NCBI RefSeq assembly: GCF_001428865.1
Contig: NZ_LMIV01000004.1
Location: 310,167 to 374,166, forward strand
Reading direction: 5' to 3'
From: Sphingomonas sp. Root241
GTDB taxonomy: Bacteria > Pseudomonadota > Alphaproteobacteria > Sphingomonadales > Sphingomonadaceae
DNA length: 64,000 nt
Positions 43,468-52,166 of the stretch are shown here, piece by piece; the first letter of the stretch is position 1, and the number at the start of each line of letters is the position of its first letter. Below the pieces are notes generated by a model. The model had not been told where the DNA came from. It saw only the letters and a list, made by a program, of their open reading frames with translations, and ran no database searches. Position numbers and translations under genes: made by a program.

Positions 43468-44039
43468 TGCTGCGTCTTTCCTTTTTCGCGGCCGGCCTGG
43501 TGATCAGCACCGGGGCGCAGGCTCAGGATCTCGCGACCGGCCAGGGCCGGCTCGAGATTGCCGGGCAGGCGCCTGCCGCCTGCGTGCTCAACGCGCCGAT
43601 CGTGTCGAGCGCGCAGAACGCGGCCTTCGCGTCGACCGGCGCAGCCAGCGGCGAGATTCGTATCGTCCAGCTCGGCGACCCCCAAACGGCGCAGCCGCGC
43701 GCGGCTGCGATCGATCTTGCGCTCCCGGTGATCTGCAACGCGCCGCACCGGCTGACCATCACCAGCACCAACGGCGGGCTGCTGCGCGACGGCGGCAACG
43801 CCCGCAACCGGCAGTCGCCGACGGGCTTCGGCGAGCTGCTCGGCTTTCAGATCAACGCGAGCTGGGCAGGGCAGACGAGCAGCGTTTTGACCACGACCAG
43901 CAGCACACTGGTGATCAACAGCGCCGGTGGCGGCGCCGGTGACATGGACTTGAACATCGTCGTTCCGCCGGGGGGCGGGCCGCTCGTCGCGGGGCGGTAC
44001 GCCGATACGGTGACCGTGCAGTTTCAAGCGGCAATCTAG
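43467..44039 (+). CDS. SCPU-like pilin protein, seventh of seven
   Basis: A 190-aa subunit with a short signal (ending TGAQAQ). RLEIAGQAPAACVL, LPVICNAPHRLTITSTNGGL and LVAGRYADTVTVQFQAAI give the two-Cys pilin pattern. It is translationally coupled with the sixth gene (TGATG) and followed after 19 bp by the chaperone gene. Confidence 0.82.
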   Translation: MLRLSFFAAGLVISTGAQAQDLATGQGRLEIAGQAPAACVLNAPIVSSAQNAAFASTGAASGEIRIVQLGDPQTAQPRAAAIDLALPVICNAPHRLTITSTNGGLLRDGGNARNRQSPTGFGELLGFQINASWAGQTSSVLTTTSSTLVINSAGGGAGDMDLNIVVPPGGGPLVAGRYADTVTVQFQAAI

Positions 44040-44058
44040 AGTAATTGGAGGGGGCAAC

Positions 44059-44814
44059 GTGAAGCGTATTCGATCATTGCTAGCGGGGGCGGCGCTGACG
44101 GGGCTGCTCATCTTTCCGCAGCAGCTTGCCATTGCGATGACGGTGCAGCCCGTCATCCTGAACCTGACCCTGTCAGGCAGCGGCATGGCGCAGCTCATCA
44201 CTGTCGAAAACACCTTCGCGACGCCGCTGCCGGTGGAATTGCGCGTCCAGGCGCTCGATTTCGACCAGAACGGGATCAAGGAAACCGGCAAGGATCCCGG
44301 CGACCTGCTGATCTTTCCACCGCAGGCGCTGATCCAGCCCGGCCAGACCCAGTCGTTCCGCGTGCAATATGTCGGCGATCCCGATCTGAAGACCAGCAAG
44401 CATTATTACGTCACGGTCGCACAGCTTCCCGTGAAGTTGCCTGCCGGTCAGTCGGCGATCCAGATCCTCTACAATTTCCAGGTGCTGGTGAGCATCGCGC
44501 CCAACGGGGTGAAGCCGGCGATCAAGGTGCAGAGCGCCGAGGTCGGGCACAACGAGCAGGGCAAGCCGATCCCCGTGGTGACGCTGACCAATGCCTCGAC
44601 GGCCTATGGCTATCTTTCCAACGGTCGCCTGCGGATCACCGCAAAGAATACGACCGGCAAGGAAGTGTTCCGGCGGACCTTGTCCGGCCCGGAAACGCAA
44701 CAGACGATCGGCTTCGGCCTCGTCGGTGCGAACCAGACGCGGCGCATGGCGCTGCCGATCGAATTGCCGGTGGATGGGGGCAGCGTCGATGTCAGCTTCA
44801 CACCAGACGGCTAA
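44059..44814 (+). CDS. Fimbrial periplasmic chaperone, PapD/CsuC type
   Basis: A 251-aa protein with a GTG start. The signal is followed by a PapD-like two-Ig fold: MTVQPVILNLTLSGSGMAQL, LLIFPPQALIQPGQTQSFRV (G1-proximal strand of the N-domain), then YYVTVAQLPVKLP, and a C-domain with PVVTLTNASTAYGYLSNGRL. It stabilises pilin subunits by donor-strand complementation before the usher. Its end overlaps the usher start by 26 bases. Confidence 0.92.
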   Translation: MKRIRSLLAGAALTGLLIFPQQLAIAMTVQPVILNLTLSGSGMAQLITVENTFATPLPVELRVQALDFDQNGIKETGKDPGDLLIFPPQALIQPGQTQSFRVQYVGDPDLKTSKHYYVTVAQLPVKLPAGQSAIQILYNFQVLVSIAPNGVKPAIKVQSAEVGHNEQGKPIPVVTLTNASTAYGYLSNGRLRITAKNTTGKEVFRRTLSGPETQQTIGFGLVGANQTRRMALPIELPVDGGSVDVSFTPDG

Positions 44815-47335
44815 GCGCCGCCCGCGCCGCTTGCTGGTCCTGATGCTCGCAGGGACCAGCATCGGATCGCTCTGCGCACCCGCGCACGCATCGGACCAGC
44901 AGGGCACGGTTCCGCAGGTGCAGGAACGGCGCGTGACGCTGGACGCGCCGATACCATCGGCCAACGTGTCGCAGACCAACCTGAACACGACCGGCCGGGA
45001 CATCGTCCTGACCGTGCCGGTCAAGGACGGGGGCATCTATCTCGGCGACATTCCGCTGACGGTGACGGCCGACAGCAGGCTGGAACTGCCCGCGCAGCGC
45101 CTGCTCGATCTCCTCTCGAACGTCCTGAACCAGAACGCCTTCACGGCACTGCAATCGAGCCTGTCGACCAAGGCCACATTGACCCCCGCCGATTTTGCGG
45201 GTGCGGGAGTCGTGATCCGCTACAATCCGCAGACGCTGGAGCTCAATCTCGAGATCGCAGCCGAGCGTCGTGCGTCGCGGTCGCTTCAGGTCAGCCCTCT
45301 CGACCGGACGAGGGTCGGCAACTTCGCGCCACCCGCCGCGTGGAGCGCCTATCTCAACATCCGCGGCTCCGAGGACTACATCCACGCGGGCGGCGACAAG
45401 GGCTTCGCTTCTCCGATCTTTTCGCTCGACGGCGCGATGCGCATCGGCGGCGTGGTCGCCGAGGGCGAGGGGATCTGGCAACCGGGCGCCAACGGCGTGG
45501 ACTTCCAGCGTCTCGGATCGCGGTTCGTCTATGACGACGAAAAGAACCTCGTGCGCTGGACTGCGGGCGACCTCCAGACGGTGTCGCGCGGCTTCCAGTC
45601 GGCTCCGGACATCGCGGGCCTGTCGATTTTCCGTTCGTACAGCGTCCTCCAGCCGCAGCAGCTGATCCGCCCGCGCGGTGATCGTAGCTTCCAGCTCAGC
45701 CGGCCCTCGACCGTCGAGGTCCAGGTCAATGGCCAGATCGTTCGCCGCCTCCAGCTTGCGCCGGGCACCTACGACCTGCGCGATTTCCCGTTCACGCAGG
45801 GCGCGAACGACATCAGGCTGTCGGTGCTCGACGATACCGGCCGCACCGATCTGCTGCGGTTCAACCTGTTCCTCGACCAGTCGCAGCTGGCCAAGGGATT
45901 AAGCGAATTCGGCCTCTATGCCGGCGTGCTCAACCCGCTCGGGCCGCATGGGCCGCATTATACCGACAATCTGGCCTTCACCGGCTTCTACCGCCGCGGC
46001 ATCAGCGATTTCCTCACGCTGGGCGTCAACGCCCAGGCCGATGAGCACTCGCAAATGGGCGGCGTCGAGGCCGTATTGGCGACGCCGGTCGGCACCTTTG
46101 CCGGCAATGTCTCGCTGTCGACGGTAAAGGGGCTCGGCACCGGACGGGCGTTCTCCGGGACGTTCCAGCGGTTGATCCAGCGTTCGGGGGGGCAGGCGGA
46201 CTCGCTCAACCTGTTCGTCGAATCGCGCAGCCGACAATTCTCGCCGGTGGGCGTCTTCTTGCCCACCAATGCGTTCAGCTATGAACTCGGCGGCGGCTAT
46301 TCGCATGCATTCGACCAGCGTCTTTATGCCGGCGTCGATGGGCGTTTCTCCAAAGGCCGCGGTATTCAGCGCGACCTCCAGAGCTATCGCCTGACCACCG
46401 GCTATCGCATCTCGTCGACCGCGACGCTGACCGCCGATGCGCGGTGGGACAGGGACAATAGCGGATCGCGCTTCGGCGGACTGCTGTCGCTGGTCGTGCG
46501 GATGGGGCGCTATTCGACCGGGCGCGTCGACTATGACTCGCGCGCGAACCGCACCCGGGCGTCGTACCAGACGCTCTACGGTTCGGGCGTCGGATCGTAC
46601 AATTTCACCGCCGATGTCGAGCGCAGCGACAATGGTTCAGGGGTCAATTTCAACGGCAATTACTATACCAACCGGGCGGAGCTGGGGATCGGGCATTTCG
46701 GCACGTTCGAAAACACGTTCGGCTCGGTGACCAGCCAGCGGACATCGCTCCGCTTCGGCACTTCGATCGCGGTTGCCGACGGCGCGGTGTCGATCGGCCG
46801 GCCGATCTACGACAGCTTCGCGATCGTCCAGCCATACAAGAAGATCCGGGACACCAACATCGTCGTGTCGCCGAGCCCGTTCGGCTACACGGCGAATACG
46901 GGGGCGCTGCGCGCCGCCACCGAGCCCAGCCTGAGCTCCTACGCCGAACGCTCGATCTCGGTGAACGCGCCCAATGCGAAGCCGGGCCTCGATCTGGGCA
47001 CCGGGGCATTCCGCCTGCTGCCGCCGTATCGCAGCGGCTACAAGCTCGTTGTGGGTTCGGCCTATTCGGTTACCGCGATCGGCACATTGCTCGACATCGA
47101 CGGGGAACCGGTATCGCTGGTCACGGGCTCCGCGACCGAGCTCGCGCATCCCGAGCGGCCGCCGATCACCGTCTTCACCAACCGCGAGGGCCGGTTCGGC
47201 ATCGGCGGCCTCGCGCCGGGCAAGTGGCGGGTCGAGATGCTCGACGACAAGAAATCGGTCTTCGAAATCACCATTCCCGACGGTGCCGACGGACTGATCC
47301 GCATCGACGCGGTCAAAGCGATTAAAGGGCAGTAA
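44789..47335 (+). CDS. Fimbrial outer-membrane usher, FimD/CsuD type
   Basis: An 848-aa usher from the ATG at 44789, with a signal ending PAHAS. Expected family regions: the N-terminal periplasmic domain, plug/middle motifs RPRGDRSFQLSRPSTVEVQV, RRLQLAPGTYDLRDFPFTQG and NDIRLSVLDDTGRT, a 24-strand-type barrel with FYRRGISDFLTLGVN, and C-terminal carboxypeptidase-like plug domains (ITVFTNREGRFGIGGLAPGK). It forms the secretion and assembly pore of the pilus. Confidence 0.94.
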   Translation: MSASHQTAKRRPRRLLVLMLAGTSIGSLCAPAHASDQQGTVPQVQERRVTLDAPIPSANVSQTNLNTTGRDIVLTVPVKDGGIYLGDIPLTVTADSRLELPAQRLLDLLSNVLNQNAFTALQSSLSTKATLTPADFAGAGVVIRYNPQTLELNLEIAAERRASRSLQVSPLDRTRVGNFAPPAAWSAYLNIRGSEDYIHAGGDKGFASPIFSLDGAMRIGGVVAEGEGIWQPGANGVDFQRLGSRFVYDDEKNLVRWTAGDLQTVSRGFQSAPDIAGLSIFRSYSVLQPQQLIRPRGDRSFQLSRPSTVEVQVNGQIVRRLQLAPGTYDLRDFPFTQGANDIRLSVLDDTGRTDLLRFNLFLDQSQLAKGLSEFGLYAGVLNPLGPHGPHYTDNLAFTGFYRRGISDFLTLGVNAQADEHSQMGGVEAVLATPVGTFAGNVSLSTVKGLGTGRAFSGTFQRLIQRSGGQADSLNLFVESRSRQFSPVGVFLPTNAFSYELGGGYSHAFDQRLYAGVDGRFSKGRGIQRDLQSYRLTTGYRISSTATLTADARWDRDNSGSRFGGLLSLVVRMGRYSTGRVDYDSRANRTRASYQTLYGSGVGSYNFTADVERSDNGSGVNFNGNYYTNRAELGIGHFGTFENTFGSVTSQRTSLRFGTSIAVADGAVSIGRPIYDSFAIVQPYKKIRDTNIVVSPSPFGYTANTGALRAATEPSLSSYAERSISVNAPNAKPGLDLGTGAFRLLPPYRSGYKLVVGSAYSVTAIGTLLDIDGEPVSLVTGSATELAHPERPPITVFTNREGRFGIGGLAPGKWRVEMLDDKKSVFEITIPDGADGLIRIDAVKAIKGQ

Positions 47336-48396
47336 TGATGGCCAGGCCTCTGTTTAGATACGCAATGTTGGTGGCAGCGGCCGCCGCCGCCTCGCTGCCC
47401 GGCACCGCCTGGGCGGCCGGGCGATGCGGCCTGACCACGGTCAGCGGCGGCACCGCCAACCTGACCTATGATCCGTTCAGCGGCAACAACACCACGATCA
47501 CCCTCGCCGGTGTCCAATTGTCGCGCGTCAACGGATCGGGCGGCGAGAAGACCGCGAACATCGAATTCTACGTCAAGGGCACGACCTCCGCGCAGAACGG
47601 GACGGTGCTGACCCCTACGAGCGCGACAGGATCCGGATCGGGCGGCCCGACCGGCGGCAACATCTTCTTCGGCACCAACCAGTCGCCGCCGATCCTCAAC
47701 ATCAACAGCGGCAGTCCGGCCACGGGCGTGTTTCGCTGGGCGTTCACGGGCAACAACGCCGCGTCGGACGTCTTCACGCTCAACCTGCAGATCCAGCTGC
47801 CGGCCAACCTCAATCTCAACGCAGGTACGACGCTGCCGTTCGACATCGTCTACAGCTGCAACGGGACGGGCGGCGGCGGCCCGTTCACCGATACCGGCAC
47901 CGTGTCGAACGCGCTGGTGGTCAACGTGACCGTGCTCAGCGGGCTGCAGGCGAGCTATGTCGGTTCGGTGCTCGATTTCGGCGAGGTCGGCAATGTGACG
48001 ACGACCCAGGTCACGACCACGCCGGCTGCCTATACGACGCCGAACACCAACTATATCCGCGTCGCCAGCTCGGGCCCCTATTCGGTCGCGATGTCGTCGC
48101 AGAACGGCTACAAGCTGACGTTCGCCGGCGGATCGCTCGGCAACGCCGCGCAGACGCTCAATTACCAGGCGCAGTTCCTAGGGCAGACCCGGTCGACCGC
48201 AAGCCCCACCTTTTCGACGGTGACCTGCGTACGTGCCGGGACCGACGCGGCATCAGGCATCCTGCCGATCCGCGCGACGTTGCTCGAGGGCGGGCAGGGC
48301 AAGACGCCCGCCTCGGTCTACAACGACATCCTCACCGTCACGGTGACGCCGCTGCTGTCGACGGTTCCGTCGCAGCAGAATTGTCCGGCGTTATAG
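47335..48396 (+). CDS. Putative Csu pilus tip protein
   Basis: A 353-aa secreted protein (signal ending GTAWAAG) and the last gene of the pilus operon; its start overlaps the usher stop (TAATG). The N-terminal half has AGRCGLTTVSGGTANLTYDP and the C-terminal half an SCPU-like module (LDFGEVGN, YIRVASSGPYSVAMSSQNGY, DILTVTVTPL). The two-domain layout and position match CsuE-type tip adhesins. It ends 6 bp inside the convergent gene at 48391. Confidence 0.75.
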   Translation: MMARPLFRYAMLVAAAAAASLPGTAWAAGRCGLTTVSGGTANLTYDPFSGNNTTITLAGVQLSRVNGSGGEKTANIEFYVKGTTSAQNGTVLTPTSATGSGSGGPTGGNIFFGTNQSPPILNINSGSPATGVFRWAFTGNNAASDVFTLNLQIQLPANLNLNAGTTLPFDIVYSCNGTGGGGPFTDTGTVSNALVVNVTVLSGLQASYVGSVLDFGEVGNVTTTQVTTTPAAYTTPNTNYIRVASSGPYSVAMSSQNGYKLTFAGGSLGNAAQTLNYQAQFLGQTRSTASPTFSTVTCVRAGTDAASGILPIRATLLEGGQGKTPASVYNDILTVTVTPLLSTVPSQQNCPAL

Positions 48397-48816
48397 CGTG
48401 ACGACGCGGAACGAGATGGAGCCCGACTGAACGTCCTGGGGAAGATCGAGAGTCACCGAACGCGCCACGATACCAGCGCGATTGGACTTGCTGATGCGCG
48501 TCGAACCCGCATTGCCCAGCGGCACCTTCTGGCCATCGACCAACAGGCTCGCCTTCCCCAGGTTCGGCGAATAATCGGCATAGACTTCGTAGCCGTTGGG
48601 GTTGTTGCAGAATTCGTTGAGCGAACCCAGCGACACCTGACCCGGCTGGGTCGGCACAACCGTCGCGTCGACCGTCGCGCGGCAGATCACGGGCACGAAG
48701 CCACTGATGCCGATCGAATACTGCGCCGAACCAACCGCAACGTGCGGATCGACGGCCTGCGCACCGGTGGCGACGCAGGTCATCGCCGCAGCAACAACAA
48801 AAGCAACCTTCTTCAT
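48391..48816 (-). CDS. Small secreted SCPU-like protein, convergent to pilus operon
   Basis: A 141-aa protein with a good RBS (GAAGGA) and a signal ending GAQAV. The mature part (ISGFVPVICRATVDATVV, LGSLNEFCNNPNGYEVYADY, GSISFRVVTL) keeps two Cys and the subunit-like strand pattern, so it may be an extra pilin or a secreted Csu-like protein under separate control. It is encoded on the opposite strand with its own promoter. Confidence 0.72.
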   Translation of the reverse strand: MKKVAFVVAAAMTCVATGAQAVDPHVAVGSAQYSIGISGFVPVICRATVDATVVPTQPGQVSLGSLNEFCNNPNGYEVYADYSPNLGKASLLVDGQKVPLGNAGSTRISKSNRAGIVARSVTLDLPQDVQSGSISFRVVTL

Positions 48817-48970
48817 GTCCGCATTCCTTCAAATTACGGAATGCTTTTCTCATTGACGTGTGAAGATGCGGTCGTCCGGCGTGGTTAAGCCGCTGATAAT
48901 CTTCGCGTGCGGCATGGAAGCCTCGATCGGATGTGCTCTTGTCGAAGCGCCAAGGCCGACTAGGCCGTAT

Positions 48971-49198
48971 CGACATTCAACTCTTCCCCTCCCTTTTAGG
49001 GAGGGGTTAGGGGTGGGTAAGGAAAGCCGGGCTCGATGCCCGGCCTTTCCTTCTCTTCCGAGCCGCTCGATGGGCTCGCTGACGCTCGCACCCACCCCCA
49101 GCCCATCATCGGGTGAACAGCGCCCCGCGCTGTTCAGGCCATGCCGGGGGCATGGCCGACCCGATGATCTTGCAGGGAGGGGAGTCAGTTGAATGTCG
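48971..49198. repeat. MITE-like element with terminal inverted repeats and three-way junction
   Basis: Terminal inverted repeats CGACATTCAACT (48971-48982) and AGTTGAATGTCG (49187-49198) are exact, with nested CCCCTCCCT/AGGGAGGGG. Nearly identical 24-bp direct repeats flank it (48941-48964 and 49195-49218, one mismatch), the right one overlapping the element end by four bases. Inside, 49105-49168 can fold as a cloverleaf: a 10-bp outer stem and two 9-bp hairpins with three-base loops. No open frame of note. The gene-free stretch 48817-49265 otherwise holds only the promoter of 48391-48816. Confidence 0.8.
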
Positions 49199-49265
49199 AA
49201 GCGCCACGGCCGACTAGGGAAACCCCTGATTTGTGCCGACCGGCCTGCCATGCGACCCCATTTGC

Positions 49266-51023
49266 ATGGAAATCGGCGCGCCTCGGGGGTCGGGCTCGTT
49301 GAACGGGCTGAGGGACGCGGCCGTCCGATTGTGGACGCGGGACCTGGGCACCGCCGCGGCGCGCGACGTTGCGGGTGCGACGCGGCTGTTGCTGGCGATC
49401 GTGTCGCTGGATTTCCCGTTCCGGTTCGGGGCCGGGAACGCCATTTGGTCAAATCCGGAGCAGATCGCGCTTGCGGGCTATATGCTCATCGCGGCCGGCA
49501 CGCTGTTCGGGCGGTTCATTTCGTGGAAGCTCGATGTGCATCTGCGCCCGGTCGCGTGGAGCGCCGACCAGCTGATCTGCCTGCTCATGCTGTTGGCCTA
49601 TCCGCAGGCGATCGGCCTCTATTTGCCTTTCGTGATCTTCGCTCTCGGCGTTTCGCTCGGGCGATCGCGGGTCGTCTGGGTCGCGCTCGATTATCTGCTG
49701 TTTGCCGCAATCATCCTCTTTCACAACCGCCTCGCCGGCATCATGCCGGGGATCGGCGCGGCGAGCGACGAGGCCCTGCGCCTGCAATTCACGCTGGTGA
49801 CACTGGTCGCCGCCGCCATCCTGGCGTTTCGGGCCAGCCAGGCGGGGGCCGCGGTCGGCGACCGTTGGAACGAGGAATTGCTCGACGCCGGCATCCAGGC
49901 GCGAACGTTTCCCATGGCAGGCATCGCGACGAAGCTGTCCGAACGGTTCGGCACCTCGGAGATGCTGATCTGCTGGCAGCGCGAAGTGGACCGGATTCCC
50001 GAATGCTACCGGTTCAGCGATGGCGAATTGTCGAACGTCGAACTTGATCCGGCCCTGCTCGAACGGATGCTCGCGCCCGACGCAAGCGGCGAAGGGTTCA
50101 TCCGGGATTCGGAGAGCGGAAGCGCGCTGGTCGATGCGAAACTCCGGCTGGGGCCGGCCGTGCGCACGATCCCGGCGGGATTCCTGCCGGCGCCGGAGAC
50201 CGCGGCAGGCGGGAACGTCGCTGCTTTGCCGATCCGGACCGGGGCGCTCACCGGCTATATCTATTTGCTGGATTTCCCCCGGATTTCGGAACTGATGCTC
50301 AGCCAGGTCGCCGCCGCGTCGCGCGCGGTGAGCGCGACGCTCGATCGCTATCTGATGTTCGAGGCATGGCGCGAACGGGCGTTCGCCAATGCCCGGCTCG
50401 ATCTGAGCCGCGACATGCACGACAGCGTGTTGCAGACCCTCGGCGGGCTTCGCATGCAGGTGGCGTCGCTCATCAAGGACAAGGACCTGCCCGTAGCGGC
50501 GAGGACCAAGCGGCTCGAATCGCTGCAATCGATCATCGCCGCCGAACAGGCGTGCCTGCGCGAGCTCGTCACCGACGCCAATCTGCCGATCGGCGAAAAG
50601 ATCGATCTCGCCAGCCATCTGGCGCAGCGCGCCGAGTTGCTGTCGCGGCAGTGGGCAATCACTTGCACGCTCACGACGGATCCGGCCGCGCTCTGGGTAT
50701 CGCCGGATGTCGCCGTCGAAGTCGAGTTTCTCGTCCGCGAGGCTGTGTCCAACGCCGTCCAGCACGCCAAATCGTCGAGCGTGAATGTCGTGGCCGCGCT
50801 GCGCGACGATGCCTTGTTCGTCACACTGAAGAGCGACGGCGCCACCGTGCTGGCATCGGGAACCGGTGCGTCGGGTGTCGAGGGCGTAAAGTCCCAATCG
50901 CTGACCCGTCGATTGAACGCGCTCAACGGCCGCGCTTACGCCGATCCGATGGAGCGCGGCGTTCTCTTGTCCATCCGAATTCCACTGGAGGCGATGGTCG
51001 ATGTCCCGACTGCTGATCGTTGA
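49266..51023 (+). CDS. Sensor histidine kinase, NarX/HisKA_3 type
   Basis: A 585-aa inner-membrane kinase. The ATG at 49266 is favoured over a GTG at 49233; neither has a clear RBS. There are about five or six N-terminal hydrophobic segments (residues 40-190), a central GAF-like region, then the HisKA_3 H-box DLSRDMHDSVLQTLGGLRMQ with the phosphorylated His. The ATPase domain has the N-box REAVSNAVQHAKSS and a G-rich region near SGVEGVKSQ. It overlaps the response regulator gene by 23 bases. It lies between the Csu and Tad pilus loci. Confidence 0.9.
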   Translation: MEIGAPRGSGSLNGLRDAAVRLWTRDLGTAAARDVAGATRLLLAIVSLDFPFRFGAGNAIWSNPEQIALAGYMLIAAGTLFGRFISWKLDVHLRPVAWSADQLICLLMLLAYPQAIGLYLPFVIFALGVSLGRSRVVWVALDYLLFAAIILFHNRLAGIMPGIGAASDEALRLQFTLVTLVAAAILAFRASQAGAAVGDRWNEELLDAGIQARTFPMAGIATKLSERFGTSEMLICWQREVDRIPECYRFSDGELSNVELDPALLERMLAPDASGEGFIRDSESGSALVDAKLRLGPAVRTIPAGFLPAPETAAGGNVAALPIRTGALTGYIYLLDFPRISELMLSQVAAASRAVSATLDRYLMFEAWRERAFANARLDLSRDMHDSVLQTLGGLRMQVASLIKDKDLPVAARTKRLESLQSIIAAEQACLRELVTDANLPIGEKIDLASHLAQRAELLSRQWAITCTLTTDPAALWVSPDVAVEVEFLVREAVSNAVQHAKSSSVNVVAALRDDALFVTLKSDGATVLASGTGASGVEGVKSQSLTRRLNALNGRAYADPMERGVLLSIRIPLEAMVDVPTADR

Positions 51024-51630
51024 CGACCACCCGATCTTTCTCGAGGGACTGAACCAGTTCCTCGAGACCAATGATCATTACGTCGAATCGACGGCCCGAA
51101 CGCCGAGCGCGGCGTTGCGGATCGTCGAACAGGGAACGATCGACCTCCTGATCATCGATGTCTGCATGTCCGAAGGCGGCGGGCTGCACGTGCTGCGGAC
51201 GATGCGCGCCGGCGGAAACCGCCTGCCGGTCATCTTCCTGACGGTCGGCCTGAAACCGGTCGAGACGATGGAAGCGGTCAATCTCGGCGTGAACGGGATC
51301 GTCCTGAAGCACAGCGATCCGGAAAACCTGCTGACCTGCATCGAGGCAGTGACTCGCGGCGATACCTGGATCGATCCGACGATCCTCGAAAGCGCGCTCC
51401 GGCGCAGCCTGACCGCACATACCGTGCCGGTCCTGCCCAAATACAATCTCACGCGGCGGCAGGAGGAGATCGTGCGGCTGGTCGGGGAGGGGCTGCGCAA
51501 CCGCGAGATCGGCCAGCGCTGCGGCCTGACCGAGGGAACGATCAAGCTGCACTTGCACCGAATCTATTCGACCCTGGGCATTCAGTCGCGCGCCCAATTG
51601 ATCATGATGCTAGCCGCGGAATCGCTCTGA
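51001..51630 (+). CDS. Response regulator, NarL/LuxR family
   Basis: A 209-aa protein. Receiver: LLIVDDHPIFLEGL (acidic pair), LLIIDVCMSEGGG (phospho-Asp near residue 53), VIFLTVG and GIVLKHSD (Lys). LuxR HTH: LTRRQEEIVRLVGEGLRNRE, then GLTEGTIKLHLHRIYSTLGI. It is the partner of the overlapping kinase. Its last 49 bases overlap the convergent prepilin peptidase gene. Confidence 0.94.
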   Translation: MSRLLIVDDHPIFLEGLNQFLETNDHYVESTARTPSAALRIVEQGTIDLLIIDVCMSEGGGLHVLRTMRAGGNRLPVIFLTVGLKPVETMEAVNLGVNGIVLKHSDPENLLTCIEAVTRGDTWIDPTILESALRRSLTAHTVPVLPKYNLTRRQEEIVRLVGEGLRNREIGQRCGLTEGTIKLHLHRIYSTLGIQSRAQLIMMLAAESL

Positions 51631-52166
51631 CTCTGCGTCGCGCCGATCCGTAACGGGCGCAAATACCAGGGAATGGGCTGCGGGCTGACCTGGCCGCTCA
51701 GGACTGCGAGCAGCGCGCCGCCGGCGATCGCCACGCCATAAGGGATGGGCCCTCGCGCCTTGAGGCTGGGAATATTGCCTTCGCTCGTCAGGCGGGCGGG
51801 GGCGATCCGGCGCAGGAGGATGAACACGATGCTCAGCAGCGCGCCGCCGATCGCCACGAACAGGAACAATGCGGCCGCGCCCCTGAAATCGAACCACAAG
51901 GCAGTTGCCGCGAGCAGCTTGACGTCGCCGCCACCCAGCCAGCCCCGCGAAAAGATCAATGCGCCGCCGAGGAAGGTCGCGAGCATGAGGACTGCGTTCT
52001 GCCACAGCGTCGGGGTCCAGCCGGCGTGATAGACCCACAGCGGAAACAGCAGGAGGATCGCGATCGGGAACAGGTTCGGGATTCGCAGTTTCCAGATGTC
52101 CACCACCGCGGCCAGCCACAGCAGGAGGCAGAGTGCGATCGTCACGAAACTACCGAGCGAGATCAT
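51582..52166 (-). CDS. cpaA: Prepilin peptidase of the Tad system (CpaA)
   Basis: A 194-aa type IV prepilin peptidase of family A24. The ATG at 52166 (MISLGSFVTIALCLLLWLAA) overlaps the upstream stop (ATGA). Both catalytic aspartates are present: AVVDIWKLRIPN and GGGDVKLLAA. It processes the Flp pilin and TadE/F pseudopilins. It is the last gene of the tad locus and its 3' end overlaps the response regulator gene on the other strand. Confidence 0.9.
   Translation of the reverse strand: MISLGSFVTIALCLLLWLAAVVDIWKLRIPNLFPIAILLLFPLWVYHAGWTPTLWQNAVLMLATFLGGALIFSRGWLGGGDVKLLAATALWFDFRGAAALFLFVAIGGALLSIVFILLRRIAPARLTSEGNIPSLKARGPIPYGVAIAGGALLAVLSGQVSPQPIPWYLRPLRIGATQSQSDSAASIMINWARD

Noticed and set aside
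49105..49168. Cloverleaf fold as a tRNA gene
   Set aside because: The fold has only two inner arms, no acceptor-CCA context, no T-loop TTCGA motif and no anticodon arm of the right size.
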